This document shows, piece after piece, positions 50,588 to 58,911 of a stretch of DNA of 64,000 nucleotides; position 1 is the first letter of the stretch, and every line of letters starts with the position of its first letter. Source of the DNA: Jiella soli (lineage in GTDB: Bacteria > Pseudomonadota > Alphaproteobacteria > Rhizobiales > Rhizobiaceae); NCBI RefSeq assembly GCF_020615385.1, contig NZ_JAJAVB010000025.1, forward strand, positions 1 through 64,000, in the 5' to 3' direction. Both the position numbers and the translations under genes were made by a program. Under the pieces are notes generated by a model. That model ran no database searches. It was not told where the DNA came from and saw nothing but the letters and a program-made list of their open reading frames with translations.

Positions 50588-51448
50588 TCATGCGCCGATG
50601 ACGGCTCCAAGGCTCCTCGGGTCGACGCCGCACTCCGCTTCGATCGCCTCGCAAAGGCCCGCCATCAGCGCGCGGACCGGCTCTGGCGTCGGCCGCGTCT
50701 CCTGCCGCACCAGCCGCGCTGGGGCAGTCAGCCGCAGGCTGTTGGTGACGAGGATGGCGCCACTTTCGAGCTCCTGCGGCGAAAGCCCTTCCTCGCGCAC
50801 GGCCAGTCCGAAGCTCTCCGCATTGGCGAGGATCCAGCCGCGGGTGATGCCGTCGAGGACGCCGTCGGCGCAAGGCGGCGTCGACAGGGTGTCGCCGCGA
50901 AGGACGAAGAAATTGCCGAGGGCGGTGCAGGCCGGCCGGCCGGCGGTGTTGAGGAACAGGGCCTCGTCCGCGCCCGCCGCCTTGGCCTCGATATTGGCGA
51001 GAACCGCGTCGAGATAGGCGAGCGTCTTCAGCCTTGCGGAGGGCGAGGTCTCGTTGCGCCGGATGGTGGCCGGATGAAGCGTCAGCGGCGCGAAGATCAT
51101 CGCAGGAGCAAGCGGTGCCGACGAACCGAGGATCGTCGGCCGCGGCTGAGGCGGCAGCGTCAGGCCGCGTGGCCCCGGCCCGCGCGTGACCGTCAGCCGG
51201 ATCGAGCCGGCCTCCTGGCGTTCGGCGAGGGCCGCCATCGCCGCTTCGAGATCGCTTCGCGACACCGGAATTGCCAGCGTCTCGCAGGCCGCGGCGAGAC
51301 GATCGAGATGGGCGTCCCGCCGGAACACGCGGCCGCCGAGGACGAGCGCTGTGTCGAAGACGCCGTCGGCGATGAGCAGGCCACGATCGTTCGCCGCGAT
51401 CGCGCCGTCCGGTTCGACGAAGCGGCCGTTAATCCAGACGTCGGTCAT
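50588..51448 (-). CDS. pabC: Aminotransferase class IV (ADC lyase-like)
   Basis: A 286-residue PLP enzyme of the BCAT-like class IV family: VWINGRFVEPDGAIAANDRGLLIADGVFDTALVLGG, SARLKTLAYLDAVLANIEAKAAGADEALFLNTAG (PLP lysine in LKTLAYL), and a C-terminal ESGAILVTNSLRL. It follows pabB and pabA on the same strand, overlapping pabA by 20 bases, so 4-amino-4-deoxychorismate lyase, which releases p-aminobenzoate and pyruvate, is the likely activity. Converges on the DHFR-like gene. Confidence 0.86.
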   Translation of the reverse strand: MTDVWINGRFVEPDGAIAANDRGLLIADGVFDTALVLGGRVFRRDAHLDRLAAACETLAIPVSRSDLEAAMAALAERQEAGSIRLTVTRGPGPRGLTLPPQPRPTILGSSAPLAPAMIFAPLTLHPATIRRNETSPSARLKTLAYLDAVLANIEAKAAGADEALFLNTAGRPACTALGNFFVLRGDTLSTPPCADGVLDGITRGWILANAESFGLAVREEGLSPQELESGAILVTNSLRLTAPARLVRQETRPTPEPVRALMAGLCEAIEAECGVDPRSLGAVIGA

Positions 51449-52028
51449 GCCAGCGCCTCGCAAGGTGGAGGAAGTTCCCGAACATCCTGTCCCCGGCTTC
51501 GGTGAGAACCGATTCCGGATGGAACTGGACGCCGTAGGTCGGGTGCTCGCGATGCGACAGCGCCATGATCTCGCCCTCGCCCGAGCGGGCGTCGACGCTG
51601 AGCGCCTCCAGCATAAGCGGCGTCTCCTCGACGATCAGGGAGTGATAGCGCCCGACCGCGGCTCCGTCCGCAAGACCGTTGAAGATCCCCCGGCCGGAAT
51701 GGGTGATGGTCGAGGCGCGTCCATGCATCGGCTTCAGCGCGCGGGTCACCGTTCCGCCGAAGACTTCGCCGATCACCTGGTGGCCGAGGCAGACGCCGAG
51801 GATCGGAACGCGGCCGGACAGTTGCCGGACGAGGTCCAGCGAAATGCCGGCGTCCTTGGGTGCGCAGGGGCCGGGTGAGACCACGACGGCTTCGGGGGAA
51901 AGCGCTTCGACCTCTGCAAGCGTGGTCTCGTCGTTGCGCGCGACGCTCGTCTCGCAGCCGAGACGTTGAAGATAGCGCGCGACGTTGAAGACGAAGCTGT
52001 CGTAATTGTCGAGGACGAGGATCTTCAT
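51429..52028 (-). CDS. pabA: Aminodeoxychorismate synthase glutaminase subunit
   Basis: A 199-residue class I glutamine amidotransferase: KILVLDNYDSFVFNVARYL, VVSPGPCAPKDAGISLD, the nucleophilic cysteine in ILGVCLGHQVIGEVFGG, and YGVQFHPESVLTEAG with the His-Glu of the catalytic triad. It supplies ammonia to PabB for p-aminobenzoate synthesis, or to anthranilate synthase if shared. Its start overlaps the pabB stop (ATGA) and its end overlaps pabC. Confidence 0.93.
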   Translation of the reverse strand: MKILVLDNYDSFVFNVARYLQRLGCETSVARNDETTLAEVEALSPEAVVVSPGPCAPKDAGISLDLVRQLSGRVPILGVCLGHQVIGEVFGGTVTRALKPMHGRASTITHSGRGIFNGLADGAAVGRYHSLIVEETPLMLEALSVDARSGEGEIMALSHREHPTYGVQFHPESVLTEAGDRMFGNFLHLARRWHDRRLD

Positions 52029-53464
52029 CGCGCCTCGCCCGCGCTGCCGCCCGCCTCGCCGGCGCCCGGCGCCTTGTCGGCCGCCGGCGCGTCGAAGGCG
52101 GCGAAGACCCGCGTCGCCTTGGTGAAGGTTTCCTCGTATTCGGCGGCGGGGTCGGAGAGGACGGTGATGCCGCCGCCGGCCGAGAAGCGGGCCGTTCCGC
52201 CCGAAAAGCTGACGGTGCGGATGGCGATGTTGAGGTCCATTGCGCCATCGAAGCCGAGATAGCCGATCGATCCGCAATAGGGACCGCGCGCCGTCTTCTC
52301 GATCTCGGTGATGATGTCCATCGCCCGGATCTTCGGCGCGCCGGTGATCGAGCCGCCGGGAAAGGCCGCGCCGATCAGGTCGCAGGCGGTCTTTCCCTCC
52401 CGCAGGCGGCCGGTCACCACCGATGTCAGATGATGGACGGCCGCATAGCTCTCGAGCCCGCACAGCACGGGAACCTCGACCGAATCCGGCTCGCACACCC
52501 GGGAGATGTCGTTCCTCAGCAGATCGACGATCATGACGTTCTCTGCCCGGTCCTTCTCCGAAGCGAGGAGTTCGGCCGCCAAGGCGTCGTCTTCCTGGCG
52601 ATCGGCGGAGCGTTTGGCCGTGCCCTTGATCGGCCGGGCCTCGACCTTGCGGCCGGAAAGCCTGACGAAGCGCTCGGGCGAGGAGGAGGCGATCTGGCGA
52701 TCGGGATAGTCGAGATAGGCGCCGAAGGGCGCGGCATTCGTCTGGCGCAGCCTCAGATAGAGCGCGAAGGGGTCGAAGCCCTCCGGGAGCCGTGCCGTGA
52801 AGGTCTGGGCGATGTTGGCCTGGAAGATGTCGCCGTCGAGGATGTATTCGCGCACCCGTTCGATCGCCGCACGGTAGTCGTGGGCGAAGAAGTTCGAGCG
52901 CCAGTCCAGGCCGGCGGGCGGCGGTGGCGCCGGCGTCTCGATCGCCACCGGCGTCCGCAGCGCCGCCTTGAACGCCGCGATCCGGGCCCGCGCGCGCTCC
53001 GCCCGGGCCTCGCCGGTCGCCGGATGGCCGGAGCCGACCAGGAAAGCGCGCCGCTGGACGAGGTCGAAGGAGAGGACCGTGTCGTAGAGGTTGAAGCCGA
53101 GAGTCGGCACGGCCGGGTCGAGGTCCGGCGGCTGGGCCAGCCGTTCCAGATGATGGGCGAAGTCGTAGGCGATGTAACCGGCCGCCCCGCCCTGGAACGG
53201 CGGCAGGCCGGGAAGCGTCTCGCAGCGGTAGCGGTCGAGGATTTCGGCGAGGGCCGCGAGCGGCGGTCCGGCAAGGCGCTGGCCGTCCAGCGTCGCCCCG
53301 TCGGCGTCGACGCGGAACTCGGCAAAGGGCGAGGCGGCGACGAAGGCGTAGCGGCCGAGCGTCTCATGCTGCATGGCGCTGTCGAGGAAGGCGAGGCCGC
53401 CGAGCGGCCGCAGCCGCGCCGCCGCGACGTCCGGTGCCAGAAAGGGAATCTCTTCGCTGAGCAT
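52025..53464 (-). CDS. pabB: Aminodeoxychorismate synthase component I
   Basis: A 479-residue chorismate-utilising enzyme. Motifs: FQANIAQTFTARLPEGFDPFALYLRLRQTN, the active-site block ARPIKGTAKR (PIKGT with the lysine diagnostic for PabB, in place of the PIxGT of anthranilate synthase), ENVMIVDLLRNDISRVC, and AAFPGGSITGAPKIRAM. It converts chorismate to 4-amino-4-deoxychorismate. It leads the pabB-pabA-pabC operon. ATG 53464 fits the family N terminus (EEIPFLAPDVAA). Confidence 0.94.
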   Translation of the reverse strand: MLSEEIPFLAPDVAAARLRPLGGLAFLDSAMQHETLGRYAFVAASPFAEFRVDADGATLDGQRLAGPPLAALAEILDRYRCETLPGLPPFQGGAAGYIAYDFAHHLERLAQPPDLDPAVPTLGFNLYDTVLSFDLVQRRAFLVGSGHPATGEARAERARARIAAFKAALRTPVAIETPAPPPPAGLDWRSNFFAHDYRAAIERVREYILDGDIFQANIAQTFTARLPEGFDPFALYLRLRQTNAAPFGAYLDYPDRQIASSSPERFVRLSGRKVEARPIKGTAKRSADRQEDDALAAELLASEKDRAENVMIVDLLRNDISRVCEPDSVEVPVLCGLESYAAVHHLTSVVTGRLREGKTACDLIGAAFPGGSITGAPKIRAMDIITEIEKTARGPYCGSIGYLGFDGAMDLNIAIRTVSFSGGTARFSAGGGITVLSDPAAEYEETFTKATRVFAAFDAPAADKAPGAGEAGGSAGEAR

Positions 53465-53685
53465 GGGGGTCAGATGGGCAGAACGGGGCGGCGGCGTCAA
53501 ACATTTCGCGCCTGGGCGAGGCCGCAGGCGGTCCTCGTCCCGCCGCAGCGCGTCATGCCGGTGGCGGACCAAGCAATCTCCACCAGCCGGCGACGCCCGA
53601 TAAGCACACGCTCCGGTGAGCGGCCGTGGCGCCGGGCCGTCGGACCCTATCTTCCGCTGTCGAAGATCTCCGGAGTCCAAACCTC

Positions 53686-53970
53686 ATGCGTCTTGCGCCC
53701 ATCCTCCTCCTCGCCTCGGCCGCCGGTCTCGCCGGCTGTCAGGCCAATGCACCCTTTCCGAACGGCTCGCCCTTCGGCACCACCATATCGGCGAATCGCC
53801 ATCCCCGCGGGTCCGAAGCCTATTGCCGGCAATATGCCAACCAGACCGCCGGCAACGCCTATGAAAACCAGGTCGACCGGTCCGAGGACGGCTTCGGCGT
53901 GCGCTTCCTGACGGAGAAGTCGGCGCAACGGCGGGGCGCGGAAGCCTATCGCCGCTGCCTCGGCCGCTGA
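53686..53970 (+). CDS. Small lipoprotein
   Basis: A 94-residue exported protein with a lipoprotein signal: LAPILLLASAAGLAGCQAN, with LAGC as the lipobox. The mature part is polar and has three more cysteines (positions near YCRQYAN, and RRCLGR close to the end), so a disulfide is possible. ATG 53686 starts the signal peptide. No family recognised. Stands alone between pabB (divergent) and the liv operon (convergent). Confidence 0.78.
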   Translation: MRLAPILLLASAAGLAGCQANAPFPNGSPFGTTISANRHPRGSEAYCRQYANQTAGNAYENQVDRSEDGFGVRFLTEKSAQRRGAEAYRRCLGR

Positions 53971-54000
53971 CGGCGGAGCGCACGACCGGCGGGATCGGGC

Positions 54001-54711
54001 TCAGGGCATCGCGCCGGGCTCGTCGCGGCGCTCCAGCGCCTCGAAACTGCCGGAAAAAATGATCCTGCCCCGTTCCAGGAGATGGGCGCGGTCGGCGATC
54101 ATGCGGGCAAAGCGCCGGTTCTGCTCCGACAGGAGGATCGAGATGCCTTCCCGCCGCATGGCGGCGATCGCCGCAGCCATGTCGTCGACGATCTTCGGCG
54201 CCAGGCCCTCGGACGGCTCGTCCAGGAGGATCATGGACGGGTTGCCCATCAGCGTGCGGGCGATCGTCAGCATCTGCTGCTCGCCGCCGCTCATCGCGCC
54301 GCCCAGCCGGCCACGCATGTCCGCCAGATTGGGAAAGAGGTCGAAGAGCCGCTCCGGCGTCCATTGCGGCGTGCCGGGCCGGGCCGGTCGGCGCCCGACG
54401 GCAAGGTTTTCCTCCACCGTCAGCTCGGTGAAGATGCGCCGGTCTTCCGGCACGTAGCCGAGGCCGCGCCGGACGATCGTCTGGGTCGGAAGCGCCGAGA
54501 TGTCGGCGCCGTCGAAGCGCAGGACTTCGCTTCGCGCGGAGGCGAGGCCGATGATCGCCCTCAGCGTCGTCGACTTGCCGGCGCCGTTGCGGCCGATGAG
54601 CGCGGCGACCTCGCCCTCCCGCACCGACAGGTCGACGCCGAAGAGCACCTGCGCCGGCCCGTAGAAGGCGTCGAGCCCGGCGACCTCCAGCTTCGGCGCG
54701 CCCTTCGTCAT
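54001..54711 (-). CDS. livF: Branched-chain amino-acid-type ABC transporter ATPase (LivF)
   Basis: A 236-residue LivF ATPase: Walker A ALIGRNGAGKSTTLRAIIGL, the LGYVPEDRRIFTELTVEENL Q-loop region, signature AMSGGEQQMLTIARTL, Walker B MILLDEPSEGLAP. It is the last gene of the liv operon, and its ATG overlaps the livG stop (ATGA). With LivG it powers import by the LivHM permease. LivF-type transporters also carry amides, urea or other small amino compounds, so the substrate is not fixed. Confidence 0.92.
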   Translation of the reverse strand: MTKGAPKLEVAGLDAFYGPAQVLFGVDLSVREGEVAALIGRNGAGKSTTLRAIIGLASARSEVLRFDGADISALPTQTIVRRGLGYVPEDRRIFTELTVEENLAVGRRPARPGTPQWTPERLFDLFPNLADMRGRLGGAMSGGEQQMLTIARTLMGNPSMILLDEPSEGLAPKIVDDMAAAIAAMRREGISILLSEQNRRFARMIADRAHLLERGRIIFSGSFEALERRDEPGAMP

Positions 54712-55493
54712 GGCGAGCCCTCGCCGGCTTCGGGGCCGGGCGAAAAGCCTTCGCCGAGATAGACGGCTCGCACCTGGGGATCGGCGGCGATCGTCTCGGG
54801 CGGGCCCTCGACGATCAGCCGGCCGCGATCCATCACCATGATCCGGTCCGCATGGCGGAAGACGACGTCCATGTCGTGCTCGGTGAAGAGGATGGCGATG
54901 TCGCGCTCACGGGCGATCTTCGCGGCGAGCGCCATCAGGCTGGTTCGCTCCTCCGGCGCCATGCCGGCCGTGGGCTCGTCCATCAGGAGCAGCTTCGGCT
55001 CGCCGACCAGCGCCATGGCGAGTTCCAGCCGCTTGACGTCGCCATAGGCAAGACTCGAAGCCGGCGCGTCCGCAAGCGCCGGGATGCCGGCCAGCGCAAG
55101 CAGCCGGTCCGCGTCGCCGCCGTCCGCATCCCTGCCGCCGCGCCAGACGGAGAAGAGCTGCCGCCGATGCGAGAGGAGCACGGTCTCGACGTTCTCGCGG
55201 ACGGTCATCGAGCCGAACACGCTGGCGATCTGGAAGGTGCGGCCGACGCCGAGGCGGAAGATCGCGCGGGGCGACAGGCCGGCGGTATCGGCGCCGGCGA
55301 TGACGACGCGCCCGCGATCGGGCGCGAGCTGGCCGTTGACGAGGTTGAAGGTCGTCGACTTGCCGGCGCCGTTCGGCCCGATCAGGGCGAGGATCTCGCC
55401 GGCTCGGAGCGAGAAGCTCACCTCGGACACCGCCTCGACGCCGCCGAAACGCTTGGCGAGGCTGTCTACGCTGAGGACCGGCGCCGCGATCAT
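54708..55493 (-). CDS. livG: Branched-chain amino-acid-type ABC transporter ATPase (LivG)
   Basis: A 261-residue LivG ATPase: Walker A ALIGPNGAGKSTTFNLVNGQL, IFRLGVGRTFQIASVFGSMTV, a signature-like SLAYGDVKRLELAMALV that has no serine-glycine-glycine (LSGGQ reads LAYGD, which is common in LivG), Walker B LLLMDEPTAGMAP. ATG 55493 overlaps the livHM stop by four bases. Works as the second ATPase of the importer. Confidence 0.92.
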   Translation of the reverse strand: MIAAPVLSVDSLAKRFGGVEAVSEVSFSLRAGEILALIGPNGAGKSTTFNLVNGQLAPDRGRVVIAGADTAGLSPRAIFRLGVGRTFQIASVFGSMTVRENVETVLLSHRRQLFSVWRGGRDADGGDADRLLALAGIPALADAPASSLAYGDVKRLELAMALVGEPKLLLMDEPTAGMAPEERTSLMALAAKIARERDIAILFTEHDMDVVFRHADRIMVMDRGRLIVEGPPETIAADPQVRAVYLGEGFSPGPEAGEGSP

Positions 55494-57388
55494 GACGGCT
55501 CGTCCGCATCCGCCGCGGCGCGCCCTGACCGGGCCGGGAGACGTCCGACGATAGTGCCCCGGCCCTCGGCGACGCGCTTGAGCGAGCCGACGATGCCGCG
55601 CGGAAAGGCGAGCACGAGCACGACGATCAGCCCGCCGAGGGCGAGGCGCGAGAGATCGGTGCGGCTCATCAGGCCGATCTCGGCCGCCGTGTAGCCGATC
55701 GCGCCGACGACCGAGCCCGACACCGTCCCGACGCCGCCGAGCAGCACCATGACGAGGCCATCCACCGATTGCGGGATGGCGAGGACGTCCGGAAAGACGC
55801 TGCCCTTCAGGAAGGCGAAGAGGCTGCCGCCGAGCCCGGCGAAGGCACCCGCGATCGCAAAGGCCGCGTGCTGCATGCGTTCGCGGCCGATGCCGACCGC
55901 TTCCGCCCGCTCCGGCGAATCGCGCAGCGCGCGCAGGCCGAAGCCGAAGGGCGCGAAGGTGAGGTGCCGGAGGATCGCGACGCAGATTGCGGCAAGGGCG
56001 AGGGTCAGCCAGTAGAAGGCGGCGGGGCCGGAGGCCCATTCGGCCGGCCAGACCCCGAGAATGCCGTTGTCGCCGCCCGTCACCGCCACCCATTGGAAGG
56101 CGACCGACCAGACGATCTGGGCGAAGGCGAGGGTGAGCATGGCGAAATAGACGCCGGACAGCCGCACCGCGAACCAGCCGAAGAGGATGGCTCCGAGGAG
56201 TGCCGCGAGCGGGCCGAGGAGGAGCGCCGCTTCCATCGGCGCCGAGAGCCATTCGACGGCCAGCGCCGCGCCATAGGCGCCGAGGCCGAAATAGGCCGCG
56301 TGTCCGAAGGATTCGAGCCCGCCCGTTGACATCAGGAACTGCAGGCTGACGGCGAAGATCACGGCGATCGCCATCTCCGCCCCGATGCTGAGACCGTAAG
56401 GCCCGAGGAAGAGCGGCATCACTGCCGCGAGGACGAGAAGGGCGAGGGCGGCGATGCGGAGCGGCGGCGACAGTGGCCGCCAGGGCCGCCCGGCCATGCC
56501 GGCTGACGCCCTCGCGGCGGGAATCGGCCGGCCGAACAGGCCGTAGGGCCGGAGGACGAGGACGACGGCCATGACCAGGAACATCAGCACGATCGAGATG
56601 CCGGGAAAGGCAAGTATGCCGAAGGCCTCGAGCTCGGAGACGATGACCGCGGCGAGAAACGCCCCGCCGATCGAGCCGAGACCGCCGATCACCACGACGA
56701 CGAAGACCGAGACGATGATCTGCAGGTCCATCTGGTGGAAGACCGCCGTCTTGGGGATCTGAAGCGCGCCGCCGAGCGCGGCGAGGAAGATGCCGAGCGC
56801 GAAGACCGCCGTGAACAGCCATTTCTCGTCGACCCCGAGCGCCGCCACCATCTCGCGATCCTCCGTCGCGGCGCGGACCAGCGTTCCGAAATGCGTCCGG
56901 CGCATCAGGAGCCAGAGCCCGACAAGGACGAGCGGACCGAAGGCGATGAGGAAGAGGTCGTAGCTCGGGATCTTCTGCCCGAAGATCTGGACTGCGCCGG
57001 CAAGGCCGGGCGCGCGGGGGCCGAGAAGGTCCTGCGGCCCCCAGACGAGGACGACGATGTCCTCGACCATCAGCGTTACGCCGAAGGTCGCGAGCAGCTG
57101 GAAGAGCTGCGGCGATCGATAGATGCGGCGCAGGAGCAAGATCTCGACGAGGGCGCCGACGAGCGCCACGCCGAGTGCGGCAAGCAGGATGCCGGCCCAG
57201 AAGCCGAACGCGCCCTCGAACCGCGTCGTCAGCGTATAGGCAACGTAGGCGCCGAGCATGACGAAGGCGCCATGGGCGAAGTTGACGATGCGGGTGACGC
57301 CGAAGATCACCGACAGGCCGGATGCCGCCAGGAACAAAGCGGCGGCATTGGCAAGGCCGGTCAGGAACTGCGCGAGATAGAGCGTCAC
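55490..57388 (-). CDS. livHM: Fused LivH-LivM permease
   Basis: A 632-residue membrane protein that joins both permeases of a branched-chain amino-acid-type importer. Residues 1 to about 290 are LivH (ASGLSVIFGVTRIVNFAHGAFVMLGAYVAY, GLGSIGGAFLAAVIVS). After a linker (PIPAARASAGMAGRPWRPL), residues about 320-610 are LivM (LSIGAEMAIAVIFAVSLQFLMSTGGLESFGHAAYFGLGAYG, ALRDSPERAEAVGIGRERMQHAAFAIAGAFAGLGG). Fusion is unusual but seen in some alphaproteobacteria. The start is GTG. Confidence 0.92.
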   Translation of the reverse strand: MTLYLAQFLTGLANAAALFLAASGLSVIFGVTRIVNFAHGAFVMLGAYVAYTLTTRFEGAFGFWAGILLAALGVALVGALVEILLLRRIYRSPQLFQLLATFGVTLMVEDIVVLVWGPQDLLGPRAPGLAGAVQIFGQKIPSYDLFLIAFGPLVLVGLWLLMRRTHFGTLVRAATEDREMVAALGVDEKWLFTAVFALGIFLAALGGALQIPKTAVFHQMDLQIIVSVFVVVVIGGLGSIGGAFLAAVIVSELEAFGILAFPGISIVLMFLVMAVVLVLRPYGLFGRPIPAARASAGMAGRPWRPLSPPLRIAALALLVLAAVMPLFLGPYGLSIGAEMAIAVIFAVSLQFLMSTGGLESFGHAAYFGLGAYGAALAVEWLSAPMEAALLLGPLAALLGAILFGWFAVRLSGVYFAMLTLAFAQIVWSVAFQWVAVTGGDNGILGVWPAEWASGPAAFYWLTLALAAICVAILRHLTFAPFGFGLRALRDSPERAEAVGIGRERMQHAAFAIAGAFAGLGGSLFAFLKGSVFPDVLAIPQSVDGLVMVLLGGVGTVSGSVVGAIGYTAAEIGLMSRTDLSRLALGGLIVVLVLAFPRGIVGSLKRVAEGRGTIVGRLPARSGRAAADADEPS

Positions 57389-57422
57389 GGGCGACGGTCC
57401 GGATTCGAGCCGGCCGGGACGG

Positions 57423-58652
57423 TCAGTCGGCCTTGCGCAGCGTCTTCACCACGTCGTCCGGCGGCAAATAGTCGGCGCCGTCACGATAGGAGAAGTTCTC
57501 CATCACGCCCTTGCCGTCCGTCACCGTGGTCGTGCCGACATAGGTGCCGAGCGTCGCCTGGTGATCGATCTCGCGGATGGTGATCTCGCCGAAGGGCGTA
57601 TCGACGGTGGCGCCTTCCGCCGCGGCGATCAGATCCTTGGCGTCGGTCGACTTGGCGCGCTCGAGGATCGCCGCGATCGCCTTGAAGGTCGCGTAGCCGA
57701 CGACCGAGCCCATATAGGGGTGCTCGCCATACTTCGCCTCATAGGCCTTCAGGAAGGCGTCGTGGGCGGGCGTGTCGATGCCGTACCAGGGATAGCCGGT
57801 GACGATCCAGCCTTCGGGCGCCTCGGCGCCGATCGGCTCCAGATATTCCGGCTCGCCGGTCAGGAAGCTGACGACGGAGCGATCCTGAAACAGCCCCCGC
57901 GTCGTGCCTTCTCGCACGAGCTGGGTGAGGTCGGCGCCGAACTCGACATTGAGGATCGCCTCGGGGTTCGCGGCGTCGATCGCCTGGGCGACCGAGCCGG
58001 CGTCGATCTTGCCGAGCGGCGGCCACTGTTCGGCGACGAATTCGACGTCCGGCCGCTTCGCCTTCAGAGCCTCCTTGAAAGCTTGGACCGCCGACTGCCC
58101 GTATTCGTAGTTCGGCGCGATCGTCGCCCAGCGCTTGGCAGGCAGCTTCGCCGCCTCCTCGGCGAGCATGGCCGCCTGCATGGAGTTGGAGGGCCTCAGC
58201 CGGAAGGTGTAGGCGTTGCCCTCGCTCCAGGTGATCGCGTCGGTCAGCGGCTCGGCCGCAAGGTAGAAGACCTTCTTGTGGGCCGCATAGTCGGCGAGCG
58301 CCAGGCCGACATTGGAGAAATAGCCGCCGGCGATGAGCGCGACGCCCTCGCGCGAGACGAGTTCGTTCGCCGCCGTCACGGCATCGGCCGGCTTGCCGCC
58401 GTCGTCGCGCGAGATCACGTTCAGCGTGTCGCCCTTGATCCCGCCGGCGGCGTTGATCTCCTCGACGGCGAGCTGCCAGCCCTTGCGATAGGGTTCGGTG
58501 AAGGCCGGCAGGCGCGAATAGCTGTTGATCTCGCCGATCTTGATCTCGTCCGCCACGGCGGGTTTCGAAAGGCCGAGAGCGGCCGAAGCGGCAAGCCCCG
58601 CGGCGAGTGCCAGGGCAAGCGTGTTCATCGACCTGTTGTGCATGCGGATCAC
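57423..58652 (-). CDS. ABC transporter substrate-binding protein (Liv type)
   Basis: A 409-residue periplasmic-binding fold type I protein. Signal peptide LALALAAGLAASAALGLSKPAVADE; mature EIKIGEINSYSRLPAFTEPYRKGWQLAVEEINAAGGIKGDTLNVISRDDGG and AANELVSREGVALIAGGYFSNVGLALADYA. The start is uncertain: GTG 58652 has GGGGGA upstream, and ATG 58628 begins the signal peptide. It leads the liv operon and sets its specificity; the branched-chain label is a family name, not evidence of the ligand. Confidence 0.9.
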   Translation of the reverse strand: MIRMHNRSMNTLALALAAGLAASAALGLSKPAVADEIKIGEINSYSRLPAFTEPYRKGWQLAVEEINAAGGIKGDTLNVISRDDGGKPADAVTAANELVSREGVALIAGGYFSNVGLALADYAAHKKVFYLAAEPLTDAITWSEGNAYTFRLRPSNSMQAAMLAEEAAKLPAKRWATIAPNYEYGQSAVQAFKEALKAKRPDVEFVAEQWPPLGKIDAGSVAQAIDAANPEAILNVEFGADLTQLVREGTTRGLFQDRSVVSFLTGEPEYLEPIGAEAPEGWIVTGYPWYGIDTPAHDAFLKAYEAKYGEHPYMGSVVGYATFKAIAAILERAKSTDAKDLIAAAEGATVDTPFGEITIREIDHQATLGTYVGTTTVTDGKGVMENFSYRDGADYLPPDDVVKTLRKAD

Positions 58653-58911
58653 GGCGAAGTCCCCCGTATTCGTCAGCCGGTGGTGGCGGCCGTCGCTGCC
58701 GCGCCGGCGCCGTTAGGGGTCTATACGAATGCGCGCCGCCGACCAATGCTTGTTCGAGCCGGACCGGTCTTTGCGAGGTGCAAGGCATGGGCGACAACGA
58801 CGGCTCGGCGTACGGCGAGCGCCGCCATGCGCGAAAGCCGGTTCCGATTGCCGTTGCGGCAGGTCTGCGCTACGAACGGCCGTGATCGATAGCCGCACCA
58901 GGGATCGTCCC

